Assembly: GCA_004145795.1 (NCBI GenBank)
Contig: SEIO01000006.1
Location: 40,025-104,024 of the forward strand
DNA from: Lentibacillus lipolyticus
GTDB lineage: Bacteria > Bacillota > Bacilli > Bacillales > Amphibacillaceae
DNA length: 64,000 nt
Direction of reading: 5' to 3'
Shown piece by piece: positions 52,901-61,340 of this stretch. Under the pieces are notes generated by a model. The model saw only the letters and a program-made list of their open reading frames with translations. It was not told where the DNA came from and did not search any database. The first letter of the stretch is position 1. The number at the start of each line of letters is the position of its first letter. Both the position numbers and the translations under genes were made by a program.

Positions 52901-55900
52901 ATGGAAAATGAATCGGGCTGGATTGTTGAATTTCTGGTATTATGATGATGAAATTTTTGACTTTGCGGATGGCAAACTATTGCTGCGGGGCTCGAACGGT
53001 TCGGGGAAATCGGTGACGATGCAAAGCCTATTGCCGGTGTTACTCGACGGGAAAAAATCACCCGACCGGCTCGATCCATTCGGGTCACGGGCACGTAAAA
53101 TGGAAGACTATCTTTTAGGTGAAAAAGACGTCGTGGACCGGGATGAGCGGACCGGCTATTTGTTTCTGGAGTATAAGCGGGAAGATACGAACCAGTACAT
53201 CACCACTGGGATAGGACTGCAGGCACGCCGCCATAAAAATATGAATTTCTGGGGGTTTGTCATCACGGATAATCGCCGGATCGGGAAAGATTTCGCCCTT
53301 TATGAAATGGAATATAACGGCGGGGAGAAACAGCGAATTCCTTTGTCACGGGTGCAGCTGGAGAACCGAATCGATACAGGCGGGCAAGTCGTCCGCACCC
53401 AAGGCGACTATATGAAACTGGTTAACAAGCATATTTTCGGGTTTGCCGACATGGAAGCCTATGATGACCTGATTAAACTGCTGATTCAGTTGCGCAGTCC
53501 GAAATTGTCCAAAGAATTCCGTCCGACCGCCATTTACGAGATTTTAGAAGCCTCGCTGCCTCCGCTAACGGATGACGATTTGCGCCATTTGTCGGACACG
53601 ATTGAACATATGGACCAGACGAAACAGCAGATTGAACAGCTGGAACGGGAACAGACTGCTCTGGAAAAACTGCTGAAGCGGTATGACGCCTACAATCAAT
53701 ATAAGCTGGCGGATAAAGCGGACCATTATGTAGATGCCAAAAAACGGTATAACACGGAATCCAAGGCTTTGGCGGAAAAACAGGAAAAAGAGCGTCATCT
53801 GACAAACGAACTGACAGAGCTGGAAGAACGGAAGCGCACGCTTGAGCAGACATATGACGTGCTGGAGCAAAAGCGCTCCCGCCTGCAGAGTCATAAAGTA
53901 TGGAACCTGGAAGAAGAACGGAAAGGCGAAATCACTAAGTTAAACGAAATCAAGCAGGACCACGCCAAAAAAGACAGCGCCTTGACCGGAAAGAAACAGC
54001 AGGAACTCGCGACAAAAGAAAAACGGCAGCAGCTGGACGCAACGCTGGACGAACTGCATCGCGAGCTGGAAGATATGCTTGCCAATTTGGATCAGGATGC
54101 CGATGATGCGTCTTTTCCGCAGCACGATATTAATAAACATGACTTTCGCCGTCATATGGCGGCTGAGCATGATTTTACCATTTGGAAGAAGGAAGCGTCG
54201 CAGCATTACAAAGCGCTTGAATCGATTACCGGCGAACTGCGTGAATTGGAACAAAAGAAGACCCGCATTTCCGAGCTTGATCATCAGATGGCAGCAACCA
54301 GACAGGAATTGGACACGGTTAAGCAGGAAGAACAGGATTGGCTCGGTATTTTTGAAAAGGATAAACAGGATAAATTGACGGAAATCCATACATGGGCGGA
54401 GAATCATGCATACGTGCCGGTAACGGATGATGTATTGCAGCAGACGTCCCGTGATATGTACTCCTTATATGAACCTGTCAGCTATGAGCGGATTCGAGCC
54501 CCATATGTGGAAGCGGTCCGTGATTATCAAATGGAAATAAGTGAAAAAATCGCACTACAGAATAGCCGGATGACAACACTGGAAGCAGACATTCGCGCCA
54601 AAAAAGCAGACTTATCCACACTAAAGGAAAAGCGTGACCCGGAGCCGCCGAACCAGCGGGAACAGACACGGGAAGCCCGGCAGCAGCTAACGGAAGCGGG
54701 ACATGCGTTTGCTCCTTTCTATGAAGCGGTTGAATTTCAGGAACATGTGCCGGATGACGTTCGTGTGCAGATGGAAGCAGCACTTCTTGATGCTGGTCTC
54801 CTTGATGCATTAATTATTAACGAAACCGTACCACTGATGCATGACCGCATCTTGCACGCTAGTCCAAACATGATGGCCCACACGCTCGCTGATTATTTGC
54901 AGCCGGATGTGGATGACGATACGGAGCTAAGCGCAGTGAAAGTCGACGAAGTGCTGCGCAGTATTCTAGTTGACAGTGACGCCGATGCGGATAGTTCGGC
55001 AATTAACGGGGACGGCACGTATCAAATCGGCTTGATGCGCGGGCATGCAATTCCGGTTGAGCGGGTGCGTTTTATCGGCCGGAATGCCCGCCGGCGGTAC
55101 CGGCAGGAGCAAATCGAGCAGCTGACCGCCGAAATCGATGCATTAAAAGCAGATAAACAAGCGGTGGAACGGGAAGTGGACACATTAAAGGAACACGTTC
55201 AGGCTGCCAAGAATGCCCTTGACGTGTTCCCGACCGACGACGACTTGGCCGAAAGTTTTTCTCACATTAAAGAAAAGCGATTTGCTATCAGTCAATATGA
55301 AAAAACGTTGCGCGACTTAGATGAGCAAATGAACAAGCTGACTCAGGCGTATCGGGAAATGAAAAGCAAGCTTGATGCAGAAACCCGCACGTATAATCTG
55401 GAATTCGCCTTTGCGGCCTATCAGGAAGCAGCAAAGATCATGCGGGAATATGAAATGAACCTGCACGGACTGATTACCAAGCATACCACGTACCGTCATA
55501 CCGCCCAGCAAATCGAGCAGGCGAACGAACGGTTGGAAGAGTTAACCGCCGAAGTTGATGAGCTTCAAGGCGAATTGAATGACCTTGCTGACAGGCAGTC
55601 ACAGAAAGAGCAGAACATCGCCGAAATCGAAAAGCAGCTTGAATTAGAAGGGGTCGCAGCTATTCGCGAACAAATCCGGGAAGTACAGGACGAGCTTGCC
55701 ACAACGAGGAAGGCGCTTGATCAAATTAAGTCAGATGTGCCAAGGAAAGAATCAGATAAAAATGTGCTTGCTCAGGAGATTGCCGGGATTCAGCAAAAAA
55801 TCCGATTCTGGGAAAACTTGACGGACGCGTGGAAAAATTCATTCCAACAAGAAATCGGCCTCGGTTTTGTAACGTTGCCGGAAGAGACCGACGACATGGA

Positions 55901-57032
55901 TCAACTAGCCCAGACTATTGCGAAACAGTATCAATCGTTATTGAAGGAAAAAGATCCGTCTGCACTGGAAAGCCAGCTGACGAGTGTCTATTTCGAACAG
56001 CAAGCCAATCTCATGGAATACCGTATGAACGATATTGAAATCCCGGCTCCTGCTTTTGATTGGATGGACGACGAGTGGACCGACGAGCAGCAGATGCACA
56101 TGACGAACTGGCGGCAGAAAACAAAGCGACGCAAGATTGAACTCGATTTCCAAGGGAAACGTGTAAGTCCGTACTATATCAGCAAAACAATAGCGGATGA
56201 CCGCGAACGCCAGCAAACCATGCTCGATGATCAGGACCGCCGGCTGTACGAGGAAATTTTATTTGACTCAGTCGGCAAGAAACTGCGCAGCCGCATTGCC
56301 CGCGCGCAAAACTGGACGGAACAAATGAATAAGCTGATGGCCAAAAGTGATTCCTCATCAGGGTTGTCCTTCTCCATTAAATGGAAGCCGCGCACCGCAG
56401 AAACAGAGGCCGAGCTAGATACGAAGGAGCTCGTCGATTTGCTGCGGCGGGATGCCCGCTTATTAAAAGAGGAAGACATCAACCAGGTTATTGAGCACTT
56501 CCGCTCCAAAATCGAACGGGCAAAAGAACTCGTCGACGTGAAGGGCGAGGGCAACACATTACTGCAAGTGCTAAAAGAAGTGCTCGATTACCGGAACTGG
56601 TTTTCATTTGTCCTGTCTTACCAGCGGGAAGGGGAACCGAAGCGCGAACTGACGAACAACGCCTTTTACAAGTTCTCAGGCGGCGAAAAAGCGATGGCCA
56701 TGTATATTCCGCTGTTCACAGCATGTTACTCCCGCTATTTGGAGGCAGACAAAACAGCGCCATACATTATTTCCCTCGACGAAGCGTTTGCTGGCGTCGA
56801 TGAGAACAACATCCGGGAAATGTTTGAGATTGTCGAGGAACTCGGGTTTGACTACATCATGAACTCCCAGGTGCTTTGGGGCGACTATGACACCATTTCA
56901 TCGCTCGCCATCTGTGAACTCGTCCGCCCGAAAAATGAAGGGTTCGTCACTGTTATCCGCTATTATTGGGACGGGAACACCCGGCATTTGAACCTGCCTG
57001 ACGATGAAGCAGCTGTAACAACGGATTCGTAA
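52884..57032 (+). CDS. jetC: Wadjet type III SMC-like ATPase JetC
   Basis: A 1382-aa SMC/Rad50-like ATPase (TIGR02680). Walker A GSNGSGKS (residues 36-43), then long coiled coils (about 225-470 and 770-1010) around a globular hinge-like region (about 600-770, RGHAIPVERVRFIGRNARRR). The C-terminal head has signature FSGGEKA (about 1264-1270) and Walker B IISLDEAFAGVD (Asp-Glu about 1299-1300). It is expected to extrude DNA loops on plasmids. Start: ATG 52884 behind GGGAGGGTGA; the longer open frame to 52767 lies within jetB and is rejected. Confidence 0.93.
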   Translation: MNKHHKWKMNRAGLLNFWYYDDEIFDFADGKLLLRGSNGSGKSVTMQSLLPVLLDGKKSPDRLDPFGSRARKMEDYLLGEKDVVDRDERTGYLFLEYKREDTNQYITTGIGLQARRHKNMNFWGFVITDNRRIGKDFALYEMEYNGGEKQRIPLSRVQLENRIDTGGQVVRTQGDYMKLVNKHIFGFADMEAYDDLIKLLIQLRSPKLSKEFRPTAIYEILEASLPPLTDDDLRHLSDTIEHMDQTKQQIEQLEREQTALEKLLKRYDAYNQYKLADKADHYVDAKKRYNTESKALAEKQEKERHLTNELTELEERKRTLEQTYDVLEQKRSRLQSHKVWNLEEERKGEITKLNEIKQDHAKKDSALTGKKQQELATKEKRQQLDATLDELHRELEDMLANLDQDADDASFPQHDINKHDFRRHMAAEHDFTIWKKEASQHYKALESITGELRELEQKKTRISELDHQMAATRQELDTVKQEEQDWLGIFEKDKQDKLTEIHTWAENHAYVPVTDDVLQQTSRDMYSLYEPVSYERIRAPYVEAVRDYQMEISEKIALQNSRMTTLEADIRAKKADLSTLKEKRDPEPPNQREQTREARQQLTEAGHAFAPFYEAVEFQEHVPDDVRVQMEAALLDAGLLDALIINETVPLMHDRILHASPNMMAHTLADYLQPDVDDDTELSAVKVDEVLRSILVDSDADADSSAINGDGTYQIGLMRGHAIPVERVRFIGRNARRRYRQEQIEQLTAEIDALKADKQAVEREVDTLKEHVQAAKNALDVFPTDDDLAESFSHIKEKRFAISQYEKTLRDLDEQMNKLTQAYREMKSKLDAETRTYNLEFAFAAYQEAAKIMREYEMNLHGLITKHTTYRHTAQQIEQANERLEELTAEVDELQGELNDLADRQSQKEQNIAEIEKQLELEGVAAIREQIREVQDELATTRKALDQIKSDVPRKESDKNVLAQEIAGIQQKIRFWENLTDAWKNSFQQEIGLGFVTLPEETDDMDQLAQTIAKQYQSLLKEKDPSALESQLTSVYFEQQANLMEYRMNDIEIPAPAFDWMDDEWTDEQQMHMTNWRQKTKRRKIELDFQGKRVSPYYISKTIADDRERQQTMLDDQDRRLYEEILFDSVGKKLRSRIARAQNWTEQMNKLMAKSDSSSGLSFSIKWKPRTAETEAELDTKELVDLLRRDARLLKEEDINQVIEHFRSKIERAKELVDVKGEGNTLLQVLKEVLDYRNWFSFVLSYQREGEPKRELTNNAFYKFSGGEKAMAMYIPLFTACYSRYLEADKTAPYIISLDEAFAGVDENNIREMFEIVEELGFDYIMNSQVLWGDYDTISSLAICELVRPKNEGFVTVIRYYWDGNTRHLNLPDDEAAVTTDS

Positions 57033-57045
57033 AAGGAGTACATGT

Positions 57046-58320
57046 ATGGAACAACAAGTGCAGCAAGCAGTGGCTTTTTTTAAAAGCGAACCTGCTTATC
57101 AAAAATTATTTAGTGAGTTTAAAAAGAAATACGAATCCCTTGGCAGAATAGGCGGTACCGTTCCTGTTCGATTGTTTACGGATGAAGAACTGGAGGTCAT
57201 CAGCGGTTTCTTTGGCATGCCTGCGTCTAAATTGGCCGCCAAAAAGTCCATTTCCGTTGCGGCATTTGAACAACAGCTGGCGGATACACGGTTCAGTGAC
57301 GTGGCGCTAAAATCCTTACTTGATGCGTTTTTCGGTGAGGAAATTATATCGAATAAACAGCGTAAGGAAGCGAAGGAAGCGAGTGTCCGCGCTTTTGCCG
57401 TAAAGCTTCGGGTGCAACATGAGTCACTCGCATTCTGGTTTGACTTTTTGCTGGAAAACCCTGCTGATACACGCTGGATTTGGACATTGCTGGAGCGGGA
57501 GCCGGACCGATTTGAGGCGATGACAGTCCGGCTTCAGGCTGCCTTTTCGCAGCTACCGGAAAAACCGGAACGGCTCCCGATGTTTAGCCAGCGGGTAACC
57601 GGTGATCCGCATTCGTTTGATATGCAAACAGATCTCGGGAAATTATGGTTGAACGTTTTAGCAGTCCGTGCGGGTCAGGCCGTTCCACAAAGCACGGAAG
57701 CAATCAATGAGCTGCTCCAGCAATACCATATTTACCGGGACGATCTATTAAATTTTGTTACGTGCGCCGGGCTGTATGCGAAAACCGAGGCCGGCATGCA
57801 CCCGGTGTGGGAAGCGGCCGTCGAACAAAACACGGTTCAAATCGTTCCCGTCCGTGAACTGATTCCTTTGGCTACCATTTATCCGTCCTATGGCTCCGAT
57901 GTCTGGATTGTGGAAAACTCCGGCGTCTGTGCTACACTTCTTGATGCCAAGCCGGATGTCCCTATTGTCTGCACCAACGGCCAATTCACGCTTGCCGCGC
58001 TCATGCTGCTGGACCGGTTGGTGGAATCAGGAAATACCTTGCATTATGCCGGCGATTTCGACCCAGAAGGCCTCGGCATGGTGCAGCGACTGCTGGAGCG
58101 TTATCCGGACGGTGCTGTTGCATTGTGGCATATGGACGCACAAGCCTATGCGGATAGCGCTCCGGTTAAAGAGCTGTCTGAGGAACGGCTGGAAAAATTG
58201 AATCGGATTGGGCACTCAGCGTTGGTGGGTGTGGCCGCTGCAATAAGTGCAAAAGGCAAGTCCGGGTACCAGGAAGCATTGGTGGAGCGGATGGTGGAGG
58301 ATATTAAATTGGAGGAATGA
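57046..58320 (+). CDS. jetD: Wadjet type III Toprim nuclease JetD (DUF3323/DUF2399)
   Basis: A 424-aa nuclease subunit (TIGR02679). An N-terminal DUF3323 arm (about 10-230), then a Toprim DUF2399 domain (about 255-420). The Toprim metal ligands are visible: Glu290 in VWIVENSGV and Asp337-x-Asp339 in YAGDFDPEGLG. It should cut plasmid DNA after loop extrusion by JetABC. AAAAGGAG lies 8 nt before ATG 57046, 13 nt after jetC. All active-site residues are intact, so the system looks functional. Confidence 0.92.
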   Translation: MEQQVQQAVAFFKSEPAYQKLFSEFKKKYESLGRIGGTVPVRLFTDEELEVISGFFGMPASKLAAKKSISVAAFEQQLADTRFSDVALKSLLDAFFGEEIISNKQRKEAKEASVRAFAVKLRVQHESLAFWFDFLLENPADTRWIWTLLEREPDRFEAMTVRLQAAFSQLPEKPERLPMFSQRVTGDPHSFDMQTDLGKLWLNVLAVRAGQAVPQSTEAINELLQQYHIYRDDLLNFVTCAGLYAKTEAGMHPVWEAAVEQNTVQIVPVRELIPLATIYPSYGSDVWIVENSGVCATLLDAKPDVPIVCTNGQFTLAALMLLDRLVESGNTLHYAGDFDPEGLGMVQRLLERYPDGAVALWHMDAQAYADSAPVKELSEERLEKLNRIGHSALVGVAAAISAKGKSGYQEALVERMVEDIKLEE

Positions 58321-58457
58321 GCCGAAATTCATGTCGGATATTTGAATTTTAACCTTATATGAAATTTAATTTTAAGTGTGTCGAAGTGTCGAATTTTCAT
58401 ATTTAAATATGGCCCTTGGTGCTATGATGAATGTATTAAAAATGGAGGTGAAATCGA

Positions 58458-58738
58458 ATGGGTGACATAACTAATGAAGATTTATTTGTAGCGATTCAGG
58501 AGTTATCAAAAGATGTGGGGGAGGTTAAGGAAAGCGTCGGCAGGTTAGAAGGAAGAGTCAGTAATTTGGAAGGCAGAACAGAGAGCCTGGAAATAAGGGT
58601 GGGAACGATGGAAACAGAGATGAAAAAGATGCGGAGCGATATGCGCAGAATGGATCATAAGCTAAATAATTTTAACAATGACCTGGGCGATCCAAGGCCC
58701 ATATCACAATCTTGCAAAAAGAATTAGGATTAGACTAA
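58458..58738 (+). pseudogene. Small coiled-coil gene with C-terminal frameshift
   Basis: ATG 58458 behind GGAGGTGA opens a frame for a coiled-coil protein with heptads (LEGRVSNLEGRTESLEIRVG, then METEMKKMRSDMRRMDHKLN). Frame 0 ends after a Pro/Ser/Cys tail (89 aa, TAG at 58725-58727). In the -1 frame, from 58688, the reading is RSKAHITILQKELGLD then TAA (58736-58738), a perfect continuation of the heptads. A small indel near 58685-58690 seems to have broken the gene. The function is unknown. It is similar in style to the 29328-29984 protein. Confidence 0.65.
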
Positions 58739-58739
58739 A

Positions 58740-58768
58740 AAGCGTGCTCTTAGCAGGCTTATTTTTTT
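58740..58768 (+). terminator. Terminator after the coiled-coil gene
   Basis: AAGC-G-TGCT pairs with AGCA-G-GCTT (58740-58748 and 58752-58760, one mismatch), followed by a seven-T run. The fit of this terminator right after 58738 supports that stop as the ancestral one. Confidence 0.6.
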
Positions 58769-58830
58769 GCACTTTCTTCTGCTCTAACCCCATTGTAAGA
58801 CCTACATAAGAATTTTCTTCAAAAAAGATT

Positions 58831-58857
58831 TAAAAGATTTACGAATCATGCCGATAT
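58831..58857 (+). promoter_or_regulatory. SigD flagellar promoter of hag
   Basis: TAAA (58831-58834), 15-nt spacer, then GCCGATAT (58850-58857), an exact match to the Bacillus SigD consensus TAAA-N15-GCCGATAT. It lies about 140 nt before the flagellin start. Confidence 0.93.
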
Positions 58858-58934
58858 AAGAAATACATCATCATGATGAAAAATGTTATGGCCATAACAT
58901 AGAGGGTCTGCGCTTTTACAAGCGGGAACCTCAC

Positions 58935-58986
58935 GCGGGACATAAGGATGTGACCCGCACAAAACTATTTTATTTTCACATGGAGG
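58935..58986 (+). promoter_or_regulatory. Putative CsrA control sites in the hag leader
   Basis: The leader has a hairpin GCGGG...CCCGC (58935-58939 with 58954-58958) whose inner ACAT/ATGT pairing presents AAGGA at the apex. A second ACATGGAGG (58978-58986) contains the Shine-Dalgarno itself. This two-site layout matches the BS1/BS2 sites through which CsrA represses hag translation in B. subtilis. Actual control is inferred, since csrA and fliW are not in the window. Confidence 0.65.
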
Positions 58987-58995
58987 TATGAACGA

Positions 58996-60558
58996 ATGAG
59001 AATTAATCACAACATAGCTGCACTGAACACATATCGTCAGTTAGGTCAAGCAAACAACGCACAGCAAAATTCAATGGAGAAATTGTCGTCTGGTTTACGT
59101 ATTAACAGTGCCTCAGATGATGCAGCTGGACTTGCTATTTCTGAGAAAATGCGTGGACAAATTCGTGGTTTGGAGCAAGCAGAAAGCAACGCACAGGACG
59201 CTAACTCGATGATTCAGACAGCAGAAGGTGCTATGAATGAAACACATAGCATTCTTCAACGTATGCGTGAGCTAGCAACTCAGTCATCCAACGATACGAA
59301 CACGGATGCGGACCGTTCTGCGATTCAGGATGAAATAACTCAGTTAACGGATGAAATTGACCGTATTGCTGATACAACTGAGTTTAACTCGAAAAAATTA
59401 ATTAATGGTGATTTGGCGGAAACTAAAGTTGCTGGAACGGATAATGCCGCTGTTATGAGTGAAACGCTAGGTAAGGAAGCCGCTGCTGAATTAGAAGGAG
59501 ATGCTACTATTACTCCGGCCGGTGACGCTCTAGATTCTCTCACTGCCGGAGACGAAACACTTTATGTTGATGGGGCTAAGCTTGAAATTGATATGAGCGG
59601 TGGTAGAGAAGATGACTATAAAGCAGTTTCGGATGATGGTGATGAAATTGCTAGTCTATTACAAGAAGATATTAATAAAGCTATTGATTCTTATAATGAG
59701 GAAAAAGGAACCGATGTCCAAGATGTATCAGTATCTTTTGACACAGACACATTTAGTATTAAGAGTGGTACAACGGGTTCAGCAACATCTATTGAAGCGG
59801 TTGAAAGTGGTGCCGCTAATGATTTGTTTGAAACAATAGGTATTACTGATGGCGGAAATAATGAAGCAGAAGGAAATGAAGGTGAACTTTCTGCAGGTGG
59901 AGCAGGTAATATAGACGCTGCCCAAAAATTAACTGGTGTTGATGCCAAATTTACCATGACAGTAGATGGAAAAGACATAGAAATTGATTTAGCAGCTAAT
60001 AGTACTAAGTTCAAAAAGGCAACTTCTGCTTCTGAGGGTGAAGGAATGACCCAGTATGCTACTGCACTTCAAAGTGATATTAATGATGCTATTAGTAGTT
60101 ATAATGATACAGTACCTGAATCAGAGGAAGTTGAAGACGTTTCAGTCACAGTAAAAGATGGTTCATTTGTTGTGGAAAGTGGTTCCGAAGAGGCTACAAG
60201 CAGTATTCAATTTGACAATAGTGAAGCATCTGAACTTCTGGGATTAGCTGGTCAAAACAGTTCTTCCACTGGTGGCGGAGTTAAGTTCCAAATTGGAGCT
60301 AACGAAGGACAAACAATGAGAGTTAATATTGGTGATATGGGTGCTGATGCACTTGGTGTTAGTTCGGACGATATAGATTTGTCTACTCAAGAAGGTGCTG
60401 AAGAGGCAATCACAAAAATCAATGAAGCTATTCAAACTGTTTCAACAGAACGTTCTAACCTTGGTGCTTATCAAAACCGTTTAGATCATACAATCAACAA
60501 CTTAGGTACATCTTCAGAGAACCTAACTGCTGCGGAATCTCGTATCCGTGACGTAGAT
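58996..60558 (+). CDS. hag: Flagellin, exon 1 (split gene)
   Basis: The filament protein, secreted by the flagellar export machine. Exon 1 encodes 521 aa. The N-terminal D0/D1 is canonical (MRINHNIAALNTYRQL, SSGLRINSASDDAAGLAISEKM, LQRMRELATQS), followed by a long acidic, low-complexity-leaning D2/D3 insert (about 140-440), then the start of C-terminal D1 (NLGAYQNRLDHTINNL, ESRIRDVD). RBS GGAGGT. If the intron is not removed, translation stops after seven extra codons at TGA 60577-60579, giving a flagellin without its C-terminal D0. Spliced to exon 2 it gives a 558-aa protein in frame. Confidence 0.9.
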
Positions 60559-60925
60559 TATGCTTTAGCTGCTGCATGAGCAGTGACAAGCACAGTCGTC
60601 CTAGCTGGTAACGGTTAGCGATTATTATCGGGTGAATTGCTGGAAACCCCTGATAGCTTTTCTTACCACAACGTAGTTGGAAACGACAAGCGTGATGGTT
60701 CAAAAAAAGAAAAGATTGGGCAATCAGCAGCCAAGCTCCTGTGCGGAAACGTTGGAGAAGGTTCAACGACTAGGATAAACCATCTAAAGGATAGACCTAA
60801 GATGATGAAATCCATAGGTGAAACAATATATCATCAGTATTGTGGATCCGAAGTGCCCGACCCCTACTAGATTGCTAGAGGGTGAAGATATAGTCTGGTC
60901 ATTTATGAAAGTAAATGTTCGCACG
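60559..60925 (+). ncRNA. Group I self-splicing intron in the flagellin gene (ORF-less)
   Basis: A 367-nt insertion between the Asp-Val-Asp codons and Met-Ala-Lys-Glu of flagellin. Core segments: P (AATTGCTGGAAACC, 60635-60648), Q (AATCAGCAGCCAAGCTC, 60722-60738), R (GTTCAACGACTAG, 60761-60773) and S (AAGATATAGTC, 60885-60895). P1 pairs 60556-60565 with 60588-60597, with the splice-site U60558 wobble-paired to G60595. P2 pairs 60601-60606 with 60613-60618, P3 TTATC with GATAA, P4 TTGCTG with CAGCAG, P7 GACTA with TAGTC. It ends in G60925. No homing endonuclease frame is present. Confidence 0.88.
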
Positions 60926-61039
60926 ATGGCGAAAGAAATGATGAACCAAACGAAGAATTCAATTCTTGCACAAGCATCTCAAGCTATGCTTGCGCAAGCT
61001 AACCAACAACCACAAGGAGTTCTTCAACTTCTACGTTAA
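60926..61039 (+). CDS. hag: Flagellin, exon 2
   Basis: The last 37 codons of flagellin: MAKEMMNQTKNSILAQASQA, then MLAQANQQPQGVLQLLR and TAA. This is the canonical C-terminal D0 helix required for filament assembly. It has no RBS of its own and joins exon 1 in phase 0. A 60818-61039 open frame that reads through intron sequence is not a real gene. Confidence 0.9.
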   Translation: MAKEMMNQTKNSILAQASQAMLAQANQQPQGVLQLLR

Positions 61040-61057
61040 TATTAGGTTCATTCCAAT

Positions 61058-61089
61058 GAGACTCTAGTTCATATGCTAGGGTCTCTTTT
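61058..61089 (+). terminator. Terminator after hag
   Basis: A 10-bp stem with one G-U pair (GAGACTCTAG, 61058-61067, with 61076-61085) is followed by TTTTC. Confidence 0.85.
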
Positions 61090-61265
61090 CGGCTCTGGGC
61101 TAGTTGATGTGGAAAAAATAAGATTAATAGCTCTCATTAAAAAATACCTGTCAGTTCACCTGAAAACTACTAGTTTCGACATACAGGGATGTTGCCTAAT
61201 CGACTATAATCAGTACCAATCAACCTCCCAGTATAATTCCCAAGTTCTAACGTTCACCCATTAGA

Positions 61266-61298
61266 AAAGGGGCACTCTAGTTATAAGAGCACCCCTTT
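61266..61298. terminator. Second hairpin downstream of hag
   Basis: AAAGGGG-CA-CTCT pairs with AGAG-CA-CCCCTTT (61266-61278 with 61286-61298), a near-symmetrical stem with one internal loop. It is terminator-like in both orientations, with AT-rich flanks. Nothing coding is visible between it and the hag terminator. Confidence 0.5.
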
Positions 61299-61340
61299 GG
61301 TCAATAAAGTAATACATAAGCTTTCTTTTTTATTAATTAG

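Noticed and set aside
60637-60870. 77-codon open frame inside the intron, possible homing endonuclease
   Set aside because: Too short, no LAGLIDADG, GIY-YIG or HNH motif, and it overlaps the P4-P8 structural core.
60818-61039. Open frame of 73 codons that looks like a separate small gene
   Set aside because: Its first 36 codons lie in the group I intron and there is no RBS; only the last 37 codons are protein, and these are flagellin exon 2.
61073-61264. 63-codon open frame after the hag terminator
   Set aside because: It starts inside the terminator hairpin, has no RBS and no recognisable protein pattern.
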